DNA of 5,805 bases from GW2011-AR5 sp041645025 (GCA_041645025.1 JBAZQV010000052.1:1-5805); one strand, 5' to 3'. Positions 1-4,894 are shown, counted from the first letter of the stretch. Translations and numbers: made by a program. Notes: generated from the sequence alone by a model not told the origin.

Positions 1-219
1 CTCGTTAGAGAGACACTTCTCCGGCGTATCTTCCCGCAGCACGTTCTCCATCGGAATCGGCTGGAAACTTGGCTCTGCCGTAGGCGCCTCGTCCAGGGTC
101 TTAAAAGCTGTCAGTATGTCATCAAGGTCTTTCTGCATTTTTTTGAGCTGAGAAGCAGTAAGTTTAAGCCGCGCCAAGTCTGCCACGTGCTTCACGGTTT
201 CCTCTTTTACCTTTGTCAT
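1..219 (-). CDS. gatC: Aspartyl/glutamyl-tRNA amidotransferase subunit C, partial
   Basis: GatC is the small scaffold subunit of the GatCAB amidotransferase, which converts Asp-tRNA(Asn) or Glu-tRNA(Gln) to the amidated form in the cytoplasm. Reading the minus strand from the ATG at 219 gives 73 uninterrupted codons up to the window edge. Family hallmarks are visible: the N-terminal helix HVADLARLKL (residues 11-20), a charged second helix (about 22-40), and the PMENVLRED segment (56-64) that in known structures wraps around GatA. GatC proteins are usually about 90-100 residues, so roughly the last 20 residues are missing to the left. gatA and gatB may follow there, but that is not visible. 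The start is supported by a TTTAAA element 23 bases upstream, which implies a leaderless mRNA. The gene is divergent from the PIN gene across a 103-base spacer. Confidence 0.9.
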   Translation of the reverse strand, partial: MTKVKEETVKHVADLARLKLTASQLKKMQKDLDDILTAFKTLDEAPTAEPSFQPIPMENVLREDTPEKCLSNE

Positions 220-242
220 GAACTAACATTATAGATGAAATG

Positions 243-248
243 TTTAAA
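243..248 (-). promoter_or_regulatory. TATA box of gatC
   Basis: TTTAAA is centred 26.5 bases before the gatC ATG. Archaeal transcription normally starts about 25 bases after the TATA centre, so the message would begin at or next to the start codon. No Shine-Dalgarno-like sequence precedes the ATG, which agrees with leaderless translation. Confidence 0.6.
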
Positions 249-292
249 AAACACGGGTGGTTCTTAATTGTGCTGATATTCAATGAAGTTGC

Positions 293-298
293 ATATAA
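293..298 (+). promoter_or_regulatory. TATA box of the PIN-domain gene
   Basis: ATATAA (within CATATAAG) is centred 27.5 bases before the ATG at 323. There is no purine-rich ribosome site between box and start, so a leaderless message is inferred. The spacer 220-322 is shared with the divergent gatC promoter. Confidence 0.6.
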
Positions 299-322
299 GA
301 GATTTTACTTTCATAATAAGTT

Positions 323-937
323 ATGACAGATTTTGGTCTGCAAAGCATTCGTGATTCATCTGAGATTGTTTTTGTCGATACCTGCGTATTTGATATCGAA
401 CCGTTTTTTTCTCGTCAAGGAGACTTATCTATAGGTGGACGGGAATTATTGCAATACGTAGACGAATTGGCAGAAGGGTTCTCTCACTCATTCAGGATTA
501 CGCCGGGCGTTTCAGAAGAAATAAAAGGAAGGGGAGCTGACAAAAGGGTATTAGGAAATGGTATTCCAGCAGGTTACAAGAGAAGGGTAAAAACTGCATA
601 CGAAATAGCCCTGAAAAAGGGTACAATTCAATACACACGTGACGAATCCAGGCTCATGGAAGATGCAGCAATGTATTTCAAAATATTCAGGCAGTGTGTA
701 TCGCCAACGGATTTTGAAATGCTTACCGCATCCATAGCCGTTGCTCAAAGGGGTCCTGTCAGCGTGCTCACGAATGATTTTCCTTTAATCGATGTATTCG
801 AAAGTTCTTTCAGGTACTTGAACAGGGGCTACCTGCTCTACTTTGATCCTGTGAAGAATCCCGTTTCTGTTTACAGCATATTTCCAGAGAAACACTTCAA
901 AAAACAGGCAGGATACAGACCTCGTAATTGTTTTTGA
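323..937 (+). CDS. PIN-domain protein, putative ribonuclease (204 aa)
   Basis: This looks like a PIN-fold metal-dependent ribonuclease. The first strand ends in VFVDTCVFD with D19-T20, the usual first acidic residue plus polar neighbour. A conserved-looking SEEIKG follows (E65/E66), then SPTDFEML with D130 at the head of a helix, and VLTNDF with D152 after the next strand. Together these give the acidic set D19, E65 or E66, D130 and D152. At 204 residues it is longer than typical VapC toxins (about 130-150); the extra length lies in the middle (about 68-115) and a C-terminal tail after residue 160. No small antitoxin gene precedes it. The next gene, with tandem winged helices, is only 36 bases downstream but has its own TATA box. 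The start is set by the TATA box at 293-298. The PIN assignment is fairly firm; the RNA target is unknown and it could be an RNA-processing enzyme rather than a toxin. Confidence 0.75.
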   Translation: MTDFGLQSIRDSSEIVFVDTCVFDIEPFFSRQGDLSIGGRELLQYVDELAEGFSHSFRITPGVSEEIKGRGADKRVLGNGIPAGYKRRVKTAYEIALKKGTIQYTRDESRLMEDAAMYFKIFRQCVSPTDFEMLTASIAVAQRGPVSVLTNDFPLIDVFESSFRYLNRGYLLYFDPVKNPVSVYSIFPEKHFKKQAGYRPRNCF

Positions 938-944
938 TTTTCCC

Positions 945-952
945 TTTAAATA
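945..952 (+). promoter_or_regulatory. TATA box of the tandem winged-helix gene
   Basis: TTTAAATA begins 8 bases after the PIN gene stop codon and is centred 25.5 bases before the ATG at 974. The second gene can therefore be transcribed independently, as a leaderless message, despite lying close behind the PIN gene. Confidence 0.6.
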
Positions 953-973
953 CTTCAGGATTTTCTTTTTTGT

Positions 974-1807
974 ATGATAAATATAACAGATGAAACCCTG
1001 CAGATAATGAAGCGGGCGGCTCGCAGGCTTGAAGAAAGAAATATGGAATACGGGGATTCTGAAACAAGACTTTCAAGATGCACAAGGGTTACGCTACCTA
1101 TAAGAGGTCAGTTAGATCACGAAGGGCTGGATATTGTTCTTCCGGTTAATCGTTCCAAAAAATATGGTAATATCACAAACGTTTTTTATCAGCACTGCAT
1201 GCGAGCGCTGAGTTACTTAGGCGATGTTCAAGTGGGAAGCTACGGTGGGCTTGTTGCCATGTCTGTTAGAGAAGCAAATATTCATAAAGTTCACGCTATG
1301 GAAAGGAGGTTTTTGTATTATCCCAGGTTACTTGCAGACGTTCATGTAGTTCCCTCACTTGAAATGAGTTACCTTCCATCTTCAGCAGTCCCCCGCCCGA
1401 AAAGAGAAGTCAATAGAATGCATACAAAATCCGAAGAACTGCTTTCTTTTGGAATCAAGAACAACGGATTCACGACAAAAGAAGCAGCGGAGTTTCTTAA
1501 ATTGAGAGTAACGACAACGAGAAGGCACATTTTCAAATTGTCGAAGGATGGCCTCATTGAACGAGAGGGTAAAGGATATGTGCCAACTGTAGACGAATTG
1601 CCGCCATCGGAAACAACAAGGGACCAGATAATTGAATACGCAAGAGAAAAACAATGGTTTCGTCTTATGCATGCGGCAAAGCATCTCGAAGTTGAGGATT
1701 CATTGCTATGTCACCACATAAAGCGTCTGACAAAAATGGGTGTGTTGAGAAAAATAAAACCCGGTCACTATAAATATACAGGAAAAACAAATTTTGCTGA
1801 CAGGTAG
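974..1807 (+). CDS. Tandem winged-helix protein, putative DNA-binding regulator (277 aa)
   Basis: The C-terminal half carries two successive winged-helix-like units. Unit one spans about 151-204, with a helix-turn-helix at FTTKEAAEFLKL..TTTRRHIFKL and a wing at GLIEREGKGY. Unit two spans about 213-270, with RLMHAAKHLEVEDSLLCHHIKRL and a wing at GVLRKIKPGHYKY. Both end in the pattern 'recognition helix, (D/M)G(L/V)I-R, turn, Y' typical of winged helices. The N-terminal 140 residues are basic and belong to no family I recognise. They include a short helix (about 5-24), a beta-rich stretch (37-60) and an Arg/Tyr-rich segment (110-120). No membrane span or signal peptide is evident. The location next to a PIN gene suggests a functional link, possibly regulation, but the separate promoter weakens any operon argument. 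A DNA- or RNA-binding role is inferred from the winged helices alone. Confidence 0.7.
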   Translation: MINITDETLQIMKRAARRLEERNMEYGDSETRLSRCTRVTLPIRGQLDHEGLDIVLPVNRSKKYGNITNVFYQHCMRALSYLGDVQVGSYGGLVAMSVREANIHKVHAMERRFLYYPRLLADVHVVPSLEMSYLPSSAVPRPKREVNRMHTKSEELLSFGIKNNGFTTKEAAEFLKLRVTTTRRHIFKLSKDGLIEREGKGYVPTVDELPPSETTRDQIIEYAREKQWFRLMHAAKHLEVEDSLLCHHIKRLTKMGVLRKIKPGHYKYTGKTNFADR

Positions 1808-1810
1808 TTG

Positions 1811-1839
1811 CCTTATTTCATAATTTTCATTTTCTTTGA
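1811..1839 (+). terminator. T-rich tract after the winged-helix gene
   Basis: Four short T-runs (TTATTTC, AATTTTC, ATTTTC, TTTG) follow the stop codon at 1805-1807. Archaeal RNA polymerase often terminates at T-rich tracts without a hairpin, so this is a plausible terminator, but the call is based on composition only. Confidence 0.35.
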
Positions 1840-1889
1840 TTAAACTTGTTTTCCAAGAAAAAAGATTAAGCGAACGTCAGTGAACCAAA

Positions 1890-1897
1890 AATATAAT
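1890..1897 (+). promoter_or_regulatory. Possible TATA element in the convergent gap
   Basis: AATATAAT lies in a stretch with no protein gene. It could drive a plus-strand transcript starting near 1920, which would cover the stem-loops at 1918-2120. AT-rich words occur by chance in spacers, so confidence is low. A second, weaker candidate is TTAAAAG at 1941-1947. Confidence 0.25.
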
Positions 1898-1917
1898 ATG
1901 TTCTTTTTCCGGTAGCG

Positions 1918-1938
1918 CTTTTTCTTCCCAAGAAAAAG
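1918..1938. repeat. Perfect 9-bp inverted repeat (hairpin)
   Basis: CTTTTTCTT (1918-1926) and AAGAAAAAG (1930-1938) are exact reverse complements around a 3-base CCC loop. The right arm resembles a second copy of CCAAGAAAAA at 1853-1862, about 75 bases to the left. Lying downstream of the ftsZ stop on the minus strand and giving a T-rich minus-strand sequence, it could be a terminator for ftsZ or for an RNA read leftward. Confidence 0.5.
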
Positions 1939-1944
1939 GGTTAA

Positions 1945-2131
1945 AAGAAAGAGTCGGCAGCTGCCCCATAACGCAGAAAGCGACACGCAAGCAGCTGCCT
2001 ATCTTTGGGGTGTGGTCAGGATGCAAGGGGCAACTACGTTTCCCCTAATCCATACTTACCCCTTCCTTCAAGGGGCGAGTTACTTTGAGGCCAGCCGAAT
2101 CCACCCCATGTGTTTCGGCTTACTTCTCTTT
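1945..2131. ncRNA. Candidate structured RNA of unknown family in the convergent gap
   Basis: This GC-richer block has no credible reading frame but is dense in complementary segments. AAAGAG (1948-1953) can close with CTCTTT (2126-2131). GGCAGCTGC (1956-1964) pairs with GCAGCTGCC (1991-1999). AGGGG (2026-2030) pairs with CCCCT (2042-2046), continued inside by AAC/GTT. CCCCTT (2059-2064) pairs with AAGGGG (2070-2075) around a 5-base loop. AGCCGAA (2093-2099) pairs exactly with TTCGGCT (2114-2120). GGGGTG (2007-2012) could pair at longer range with CACCCC (2102-2107). Two protein genes converge on this gap, so it is neither a leader nor a shared promoter. The strand is uncertain because the stems are nearly symmetric. 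I compared it by eye with RNase P RNA, SRP RNA and tRNA and could not assign it to any of them. Confidence 0.35.
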
Positions 2132-2158
2132 GTCTATGACATCTTCACCAGGAACTGG

Positions 2159-3262
2159 TCAGTGAAATCTATCCTTGGCTGGACCTGGTTTAGCTGGTTT
2201 ATCTGATTTCGGAAGGCCGAATTTTTTCGAGCCTATCACGGAAATGCCCAGCTCGTCTTCAGCCAGTTTGTCAGACGATTCGTTCTGTCGTCCCATTATG
2301 TAGGGCGACTTTACGCCTGTGACAATGGTTATGACTTGTATCTTGCCGTTGAACTCCGGCAAAATACGTGCCCCCCACATGACCTGCGCACTGGTATCCA
2401 GTTGGCTCTGAACGATTTCGCCTATGGTATTTATTTCCTCCATCTTCATGTCTTCGCCGCCTATCACCTGAATAAGCGCGCCTGTCGCGCCTTGATAGTC
2501 AACGTCTATGAGTGGATTGTTCAGCGCGGCTGTAACAGCATCGCGTGCCCTTGTAGGCGATTCCGATACGCCCACGCCTATTGCAGCGACACCGCCGGCG
2601 CGCATGACCGTGCGTACATCAGCGTAGTCCAGGTTTACCAGAGACGGTTCTGATATGGTCTCGGTAATGCCCTTTATCATGGTAGCTATCAAATCATCCG
2701 CCAGGCCGAAGGCCTCCTTCAGCGGCTTGTTTCCAGCCAGCTTGAGCAAGCGTTCATTCTCTATAGCTATTACTGTATCGCAACTTTGTCTCAGTGTCAA
2801 GAGGCCTGCCTCAGCCTTTATAATCCTCGCGCCTTCCAGCTTGAAAGGCAGTGTCACGACAGAAATTACAATGGCACCAAGCTCGTGGGCGAGAGAAGCA
2901 ATTACCGGAGCAGCTCCGGTTCCTGTTCCGCCGCCGAGTCCGCACGTAACGAAAACGAGGTCAGCTTCGCGAAGCATCTCCCTTATCTCATTCTTGCTTT
3001 CCAGCGCAGCGTTCTTTCCAACTTCAGGATAGCCGCCAGCGCCCAATCCGCGCGTGAGCGACTTGCCTATGAGAATGCGCTTGTCTGCCTCTGTAACAGC
3101 CAGGTGTTTTACATCTGTATTAATGGCAATCGTATTCGCGCCCTTCAGTCCTTTCTTGGCAAGGGCGTTTATCGTATTGCAACCGCCTCCACCGGCACCT
3201 ATAACCAAAATTCTTGCTTTATGTGTTTCGAAATCCGTAGCATTGCTGAAAGATTCTGTCAT
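2159..3262 (-). CDS. ftsZ: Cell division protein FtsZ
   Basis: FtsZ is the tubulin-like GTPase that polymerises into the cytokinetic ring. From the ATG at 3262 it is 367 residues. Visible motifs are the glycine-rich nucleotide loop GAGGGGCN (22-29), AINTD (about 46-50), the tubulin signature GGGTGTG (110-116), VTLPF (about 136-140), and the T7 catalytic loop NLDYADV (210-216), whose acidic residues D212 and D215 act on GTP in the neighbouring subunit. The C-terminal subdomain ends near GVKSPYIMG. A short tail then carries DELGISVI, similar to archaeal FtsZ tails, and a Lys/Pro-rich end. An in-frame TTG at 3304 would add 14 residues, but the ATG at 3262 is preferred because a purine-rich GAGGGGAG lies 5 bases before it and the added residues are not FtsZ-like. 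The gene appears monocistronic. Whether it is the FtsZ1 or FtsZ2 type cannot be decided by eye. Confidence 0.96.
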   Translation of the reverse strand: MTESFSNATDFETHKARILVIGAGGGGCNTINALAKKGLKGANTIAINTDVKHLAVTEADKRILIGKSLTRGLGAGGYPEVGKNAALESKNEIREMLREADLVFVTCGLGGGTGTGAAPVIASLAHELGAIVISVVTLPFKLEGARIIKAEAGLLTLRQSCDTVIAIENERLLKLAGNKPLKEAFGLADDLIATMIKGITETISEPSLVNLDYADVRTVMRAGGVAAIGVGVSESPTRARDAVTAALNNPLIDVDYQGATGALIQVIGGEDMKMEEINTIGEIVQSQLDTSAQVMWGARILPEFNGKIQVITIVTGVKSPYIMGRQNESSDKLAEDELGISVIGSKKFGLPKSDKPAKPGPAKDRFH

Positions 3263-3267
3263 ATTTG

Positions 3268-3275
3268 CTCCCCTC
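3268..3275 (-). promoter_or_regulatory. Ribosome binding site of ftsZ
   Basis: GAGGGGAG ends 5 bases before the ATG at 3262 and resembles the archaeal Shine-Dalgarno sequence. It decides the ftsZ start against the upstream TTG. ftsZ is unlike most genes here in having a leader rather than a leaderless start. Confidence 0.6.
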
Positions 3276-3315
3276 GTATATTCTACAAAGCATATATCAG
3301 GCAAGCGAAATTGCC

Positions 3316-3321
3316 TTTAAA
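3316..3321 (-). promoter_or_regulatory. Likely TATA box of ftsZ
   Basis: TTTAAA at 3316-3321 predicts a start near 3293 and a leader of about 30 bases that would include the GAGGGGAG ribosome site. A second candidate, ATATAT at 3292-3297, would place the start only about 6 bases before the ATG and exclude that site. The first is therefore preferred. Both may be used. Confidence 0.45.
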
Positions 3322-3339
3322 CGCTCTGACCATATTTTG

Positions 3340-3345
3340 TTTAAA
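3340..3345 (+). promoter_or_regulatory. TATA-like box for a candidate plus-strand small RNA
   Basis: TTTAAA at 3340-3345 would place a plus-strand start at about 3369, the first base of the first GTC(T/C)AAA repeat. The element is palindromic, so it could instead serve ftsZ on the other strand. Confidence 0.35.
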
Positions 3346-3392
3346 GAAATAGTCCAATTAGTAAAGTTGTCTAAATTGTCCAAAGACGTCCA

Positions 3393-3413
3393 AATTGATT
3401 GTCCAGATCAATT
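3393..3413 (+). repeat. Hairpin element 1 with TGTCCAG loop
   Basis: AATTGAT (3393-3399) and ATCAATT (3407-3413) are perfect reverse complements flanking a 7-base TGTCCAG. The same loop recurs in element 2 with unrelated arms. Confidence 0.6.
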
Positions 3414-3424
3414 CGAATGTATGA

Positions 3425-3445
3425 AACGCGTTGTCCAGACGTGTT
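3425..3445 (+). repeat. Hairpin element 2 with TGTCCAG loop
   Basis: AACGCGT (3425-3431) and ACGTGTT (3439-3445) pair at six of seven positions plus one G-T, around TGTCCAG (3432-3438). Arm length, loop length and loop sequence match element 1, which starts 32 bases earlier, while the arm sequence differs. Confidence 0.6.
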
Positions 3446-3462
3446 ATCAAGTATTCTTTTTC

Positions 3463-3585
3463 TAACTCCTTTAATACTGTTTTCTATGCCGGAGAATATA
3501 CGTTAAGTTGCCGAGTGGTCGTCAATAGCTTTATATAGGGTTTAACCTACCGTTAACCTTTGCGGGTGTTAAGCCAAACGGGTGG
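3463..3585. other. Non-coding spacer with a TATA-like word
   Basis: I see no gene in this part of the spacer. It holds TTATATAG at 3531-3538, a good TATA word on either strand, followed on the plus strand by two TTAACC copies (3542-3547 and 3554-3559). On the plus strand it might act as a second, upstream promoter for the gene at 3616 with a leader of about 55 bases. Confidence 0.3.
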
Positions 3586-3593
3586 TATTTAAG
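3586..3593 (+). promoter_or_regulatory. TATA box of the 131-aa gene
   Basis: TATTTAAG is centred 26.5 bases before the ATG at 3616. The spacing matches the other leaderless promoters in the window and selects this ATG over the in-frame ATG at 3640 and the TTG at 3610. Confidence 0.55.
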
Positions 3594-3608
3594 CTATTTT
3601 TGACAAAG

Positions 3609-3648
3609 TTTGTTTATGACAAAATGGCACAATTTGTTTATGTCAAAA
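3609..3648 (+). repeat. 24-base-offset direct repeat spanning two start codons
   Basis: A 16-base word, TTTGTTTATG(A/T)CAAAA, occurs at 3609-3624 and again at 3633-3648 with one mismatch. The offset of 24 bases is eight codons, so each copy supplies an in-frame ATG (3616 and 3640). A shorter TGACAAAG at 3601-3608 echoes the 3' part of the word. Confidence 0.6.
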
Positions 3649-4011
3649 AGAGTATTCAGAAGCCAAAGGTATATGGACAGGCTTGCTGATAGTTGCGTAG
3701 CTTGCGCCGAGCGTAACGGGAATGTTACTCAAAGAAGTGATACCGGCTCCAGCTACCGCGGGGTGGAATATAACAGTTCAGAATTCAACATTCACTTCGA
3801 AACCTATAGTTCTTATAGAGACTTTGGGGCAGTAGTAGATAGTTTGTCAGTAGTAAAAGTCACAAAAGGTGATACCGTATTGCTGGATGCCGGGAGTAAA
3901 TATGACCCAACTTATGACCCAAATATGTCTGATGTCAAGGCAACGACATATGTGCCCGGGGATTGGGAAAAAGAGGTTTTAAAATTCGCTCGTTCTGCTT
4001 CGAGATGCTAA
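3616..4011 (+). CDS. Hypothetical protein (131 aa)
   Basis: I do not recognise a family. From the ATG at 3616 it is 131 residues with a basic N-terminus, a CVAC pair (27-30), a polar linker (34-55), then a probably beta-rich part. That part includes VVDSLSVVKVTKGDTVLLDAG (73-93), a DPTYDPNMSD turn region (97-106) and a C-terminal segment TYVPGDWEKEVLKFA (111-125). No transmembrane span or signal peptide is evident. The last residue is Cys131. The first eight codons are a partial duplication of the next eight (MTKWHNLF against MSKRVFRS), so the ATG at 3640 remains possible and would give 123 residues. The promoter spacing favours 3616. Real coding is supported by the long uninterrupted frame, the well-placed TATA box and the lack of a competing frame. 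Function is unknown. Confidence 0.65.
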   Translation: MTKWHNLFMSKRVFRSQRYMDRLADSCVACAERNGNVTQRSDTGSSYRGVEYNSSEFNIHFETYSSYRDFGAVVDSLSVVKVTKGDTVLLDAGSKYDPTYDPNMSDVKATTYVPGDWEKEVLKFARSASRC

Positions 4012-4030
4012 GTAAAACGCCGGTAAAAAC

Positions 4031-4038
4031 TATATAAG
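4031..4038 (+). promoter_or_regulatory. TATA box of the 29-aa membrane peptide gene
   Basis: TATATAAG, the closest match to an ideal archaeal TATA box in the window, is centred 26.5 bases before the ATG at 4061. It lies 19 bases after the stop of the preceding gene. Confidence 0.65.
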
Positions 4039-4060
4039 TCATGAAAGCAAATAATTATTT

Positions 4061-4150
4061 ATGAAAATAAAAGGCCTATCTAAATGGGTATGGATAATCG
4101 TAGTAATAATAATACTCATTATCCTATACGCGTTATACGGCCGCGCTTAA
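4061..4150 (+). CDS. Small single-span membrane protein (29 aa)
   Basis: The frame ATG 4061 to TAA 4150 encodes 29 residues. A basic start (MKIKGLSKW) is followed by an unbroken hydrophobic stretch VWIIVVIIILIILYALY (10-26) and a short GRA tail. The positive charges on the N-terminal side predict that the N-terminus stays in the cytoplasm. The case for a real gene is the strong TATA box at the leaderless spacing and the clean match of frame to a membrane helix. An earlier ATG at 4041 opens only a 7-codon frame. The neighbour downstream, in the opposite direction, is a rhomboid protease. Peptides of this size are often missed in annotation. Function unknown; it might modulate a membrane complex. 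Confidence 0.6.
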   Translation: MKIKGLSKWVWIIVVIIILIILYALYGRA

Positions 4151-4211
4151 ACAAGCAGACCTGTCAGTTAATTCTATTTCTTGAATAGGTTTGGGGCCAT
4201 AAAATAAAGCT

Positions 4212-4242
4212 AAAAGCAGAGGCGCTAGCCCTAGTTGCTTTT
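4212..4242. terminator. Bidirectional terminator hairpin between membrane peptide and rhomboid genes
   Basis: AAAAGCA (4212-4218) pairs with TGCTTTT (4236-4242), and an inner GGC/GCC pair (4221-4223, 4228-4230) brackets GCTA. The arm is followed by ATTT on the plus strand and by further T-rich sequence on the minus strand. It sits exactly between two convergent genes and overlaps the last two bases of the rhomboid stop codon. Confidence 0.5.
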
Positions 4243-4864
4243 ATTTAATCAGCATCCATACAACCGGTATCAATATCATCACCAGGAACGTAACAACTAT
4301 TATCTTGAGCCCTTTTTTCCAACCTTCACGGCGCAGACCAAAAACAAGCCCAACAAAGAGCCCTCCGAAGTGGGCTATGTAACTTACCTCCGGATCCAGG
4401 TTGACCACAAAGCCATAGGCATTGTAGAGAGCATAGCCAAGGCCCAGCAGTGCCAGCGGTATTGGCATGACCAAAGGATAGAAGGATAAATCCAGCGGCC
4501 GTACAAGCATGCCAACGCCGACAAGGGCAAAGATGCCCGCAGAAGCGCCGACAGCTATCTGGTCTGGCGCGTATACGACCAGCGAAAGAAGGTCGCCTGC
4601 AAAGGCGCCCAGGAAGAAGATGAGCAACATTTTTCTTTTGCCCAGTTCCGACTCAACCGCCAGGCCGAAGAATAGCAACACAAAAACATTGGAAAGCAGG
4701 TGCTCCAGCGAACCGTGCATGAATATGGACGTTACCAGCACAACAGGATTTGACTGCAGGTTGTTGAGAGAAAAGCCATAAGCATTATAGAAATCCTCGC
4801 CAGCATAGGCGCCGACAGCGAAGCCGGCAACGCACAGCAGAGCCAGAATCCAGGTAAGTTTCAT
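4241..4864 (-). CDS. Rhomboid-family intramembrane serine protease (207 aa)
   Basis: Rhomboids (peptidase family S54) cut membrane proteins within or near their transmembrane segments. The core is visible: HGSLEHLLSN (50-59), where H55 and N59 match the family HxxxN and the Asn helps stabilise the oxyanion; GASAGIF (106-112) with catalytic Ser108; and IAHFGGLFVG (163-172) with catalytic His165. About six hydrophobic spans can be read: 3-21, 41-69, 79-98, 104-121, 128-147, and 161-176 carrying the His. A further C-terminal span, roughly 187-206, follows a basic RREGWKKG loop. The length is close to the minimal rhomboid core, with no extra cytoplasmic domain. The start has a TATA element at leaderless spacing. 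The gene stands alone and converges on the 29-aa membrane peptide gene. Substrate unknown. All catalytic residues are present, so activity is expected. Confidence 0.93.
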   Translation of the reverse strand: MKLTWILALLCVAGFAVGAYAGEDFYNAYGFSLNNLQSNPVVLVTSIFMHGSLEHLLSNVFVLLFFGLAVESELGKRKMLLIFFLGAFAGDLLSLVVYAPDQIAVGASAGIFALVGVGMLVRPLDLSFYPLVMPIPLALLGLGYALYNAYGFVVNLDPEVSYIAHFGGLFVGLVFGLRREGWKKGLKIIVVTFLVMILIPVVWMLIK

Positions 4865-4886
4865 AGAACTATCATAAGAGCAGAAG

Positions 4887-4894
4887 ATTAAAAA
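4887..4894 (-). promoter_or_regulatory. TATA box of the rhomboid gene
   Basis: TTTTTAAT on the minus strand is centred 26.5 bases before the ATG at 4864. No ribosome site lies between, so a leaderless message is inferred. Confidence 0.55.

Larger units (their letters stand above)
3369..3462 (+). ncRNA. Candidate small RNA with repeated GUCCA motifs and two same-loop hairpins
   Basis: No protein frame fits this stretch upstream of ftsZ. It contains five GTC(C/T)A(A/G)A words beginning at 3369, 3378, 3388, 3401 and 3433. The last two sit in the loops of two 21-base hairpins (3393-3413 and 3425-3445) sharing the loop TGTCCAG. The stretch is preceded by TTTAAA at 3340-3345 at the spacing used by the protein genes here, and it ends in a TTCTTTTTCT tract (3454-3463) that could terminate an archaeal transcript. 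The second hairpin has one G-T pair that is a G-U wobble only if the plus strand is the RNA. The expected RNA is about 90-95 bases. Repeated unpaired motifs resemble protein-binding sponge RNAs in general design, but that is inference. The alternative is a DNA-level control region for ftsZ. Confidence 0.4.

Noticed and set aside
2007..2107. Intron-containing tRNA with a GGGGTG/CACCCC acceptor stem
   Set aside because: The ends can pair, but no T-arm with a TTCRAAT loop lies at the required position before the 3' arm, and no anticodon stem can be drawn.
1945..2131. RNase P RNA
   Set aside because: GAAAGAGTCGG near the left and TTTCGGCTTAC near the right can pair and faintly recall the P4 helix, but the universal GAAAGTCC and ACAGAA-type blocks are absent and the right strand pairs better with a local partner.
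2012..2206. 64-codon frame starting with GTG
   Set aside because: It runs through the stem-loop block into the end of ftsZ, has no promoter or ribosome site at the right spacing and encodes no recognisable protein.
2336..3032. Plus-strand open frames across this interval
   Set aside because: They lie antisense to ftsZ, whose protein matches its family throughout. The plus-strand products have no recognisable domains and reflect codon bias.
3263..3304. Upstream TTG start adding 14 residues to FtsZ
   Set aside because: The added residues are not FtsZ-like, TTG is a rare start, and the frame runs through the putative ribosome site that serves the ATG at 3262.
3352..3439. CRISPR array
   Set aside because: The repeated words are only about 7 bases, spacing is irregular (9 to 32) and there are no unique spacers of constant length.
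3265..3465. 66-codon plus-strand frame upstream of ftsZ
   Set aside because: It starts inside the ftsZ leader and crosses the hairpin elements. Its composition is not protein-like and no promoter is placed for its start.
3510..3520. GCCGAGTGGTC, like the D-arm of a Leu or Ser tRNA
   Set aside because: It is isolated: no acceptor, anticodon or T-arm surrounds it, so it is neither a tRNA nor a demonstrable attachment-site remnant.
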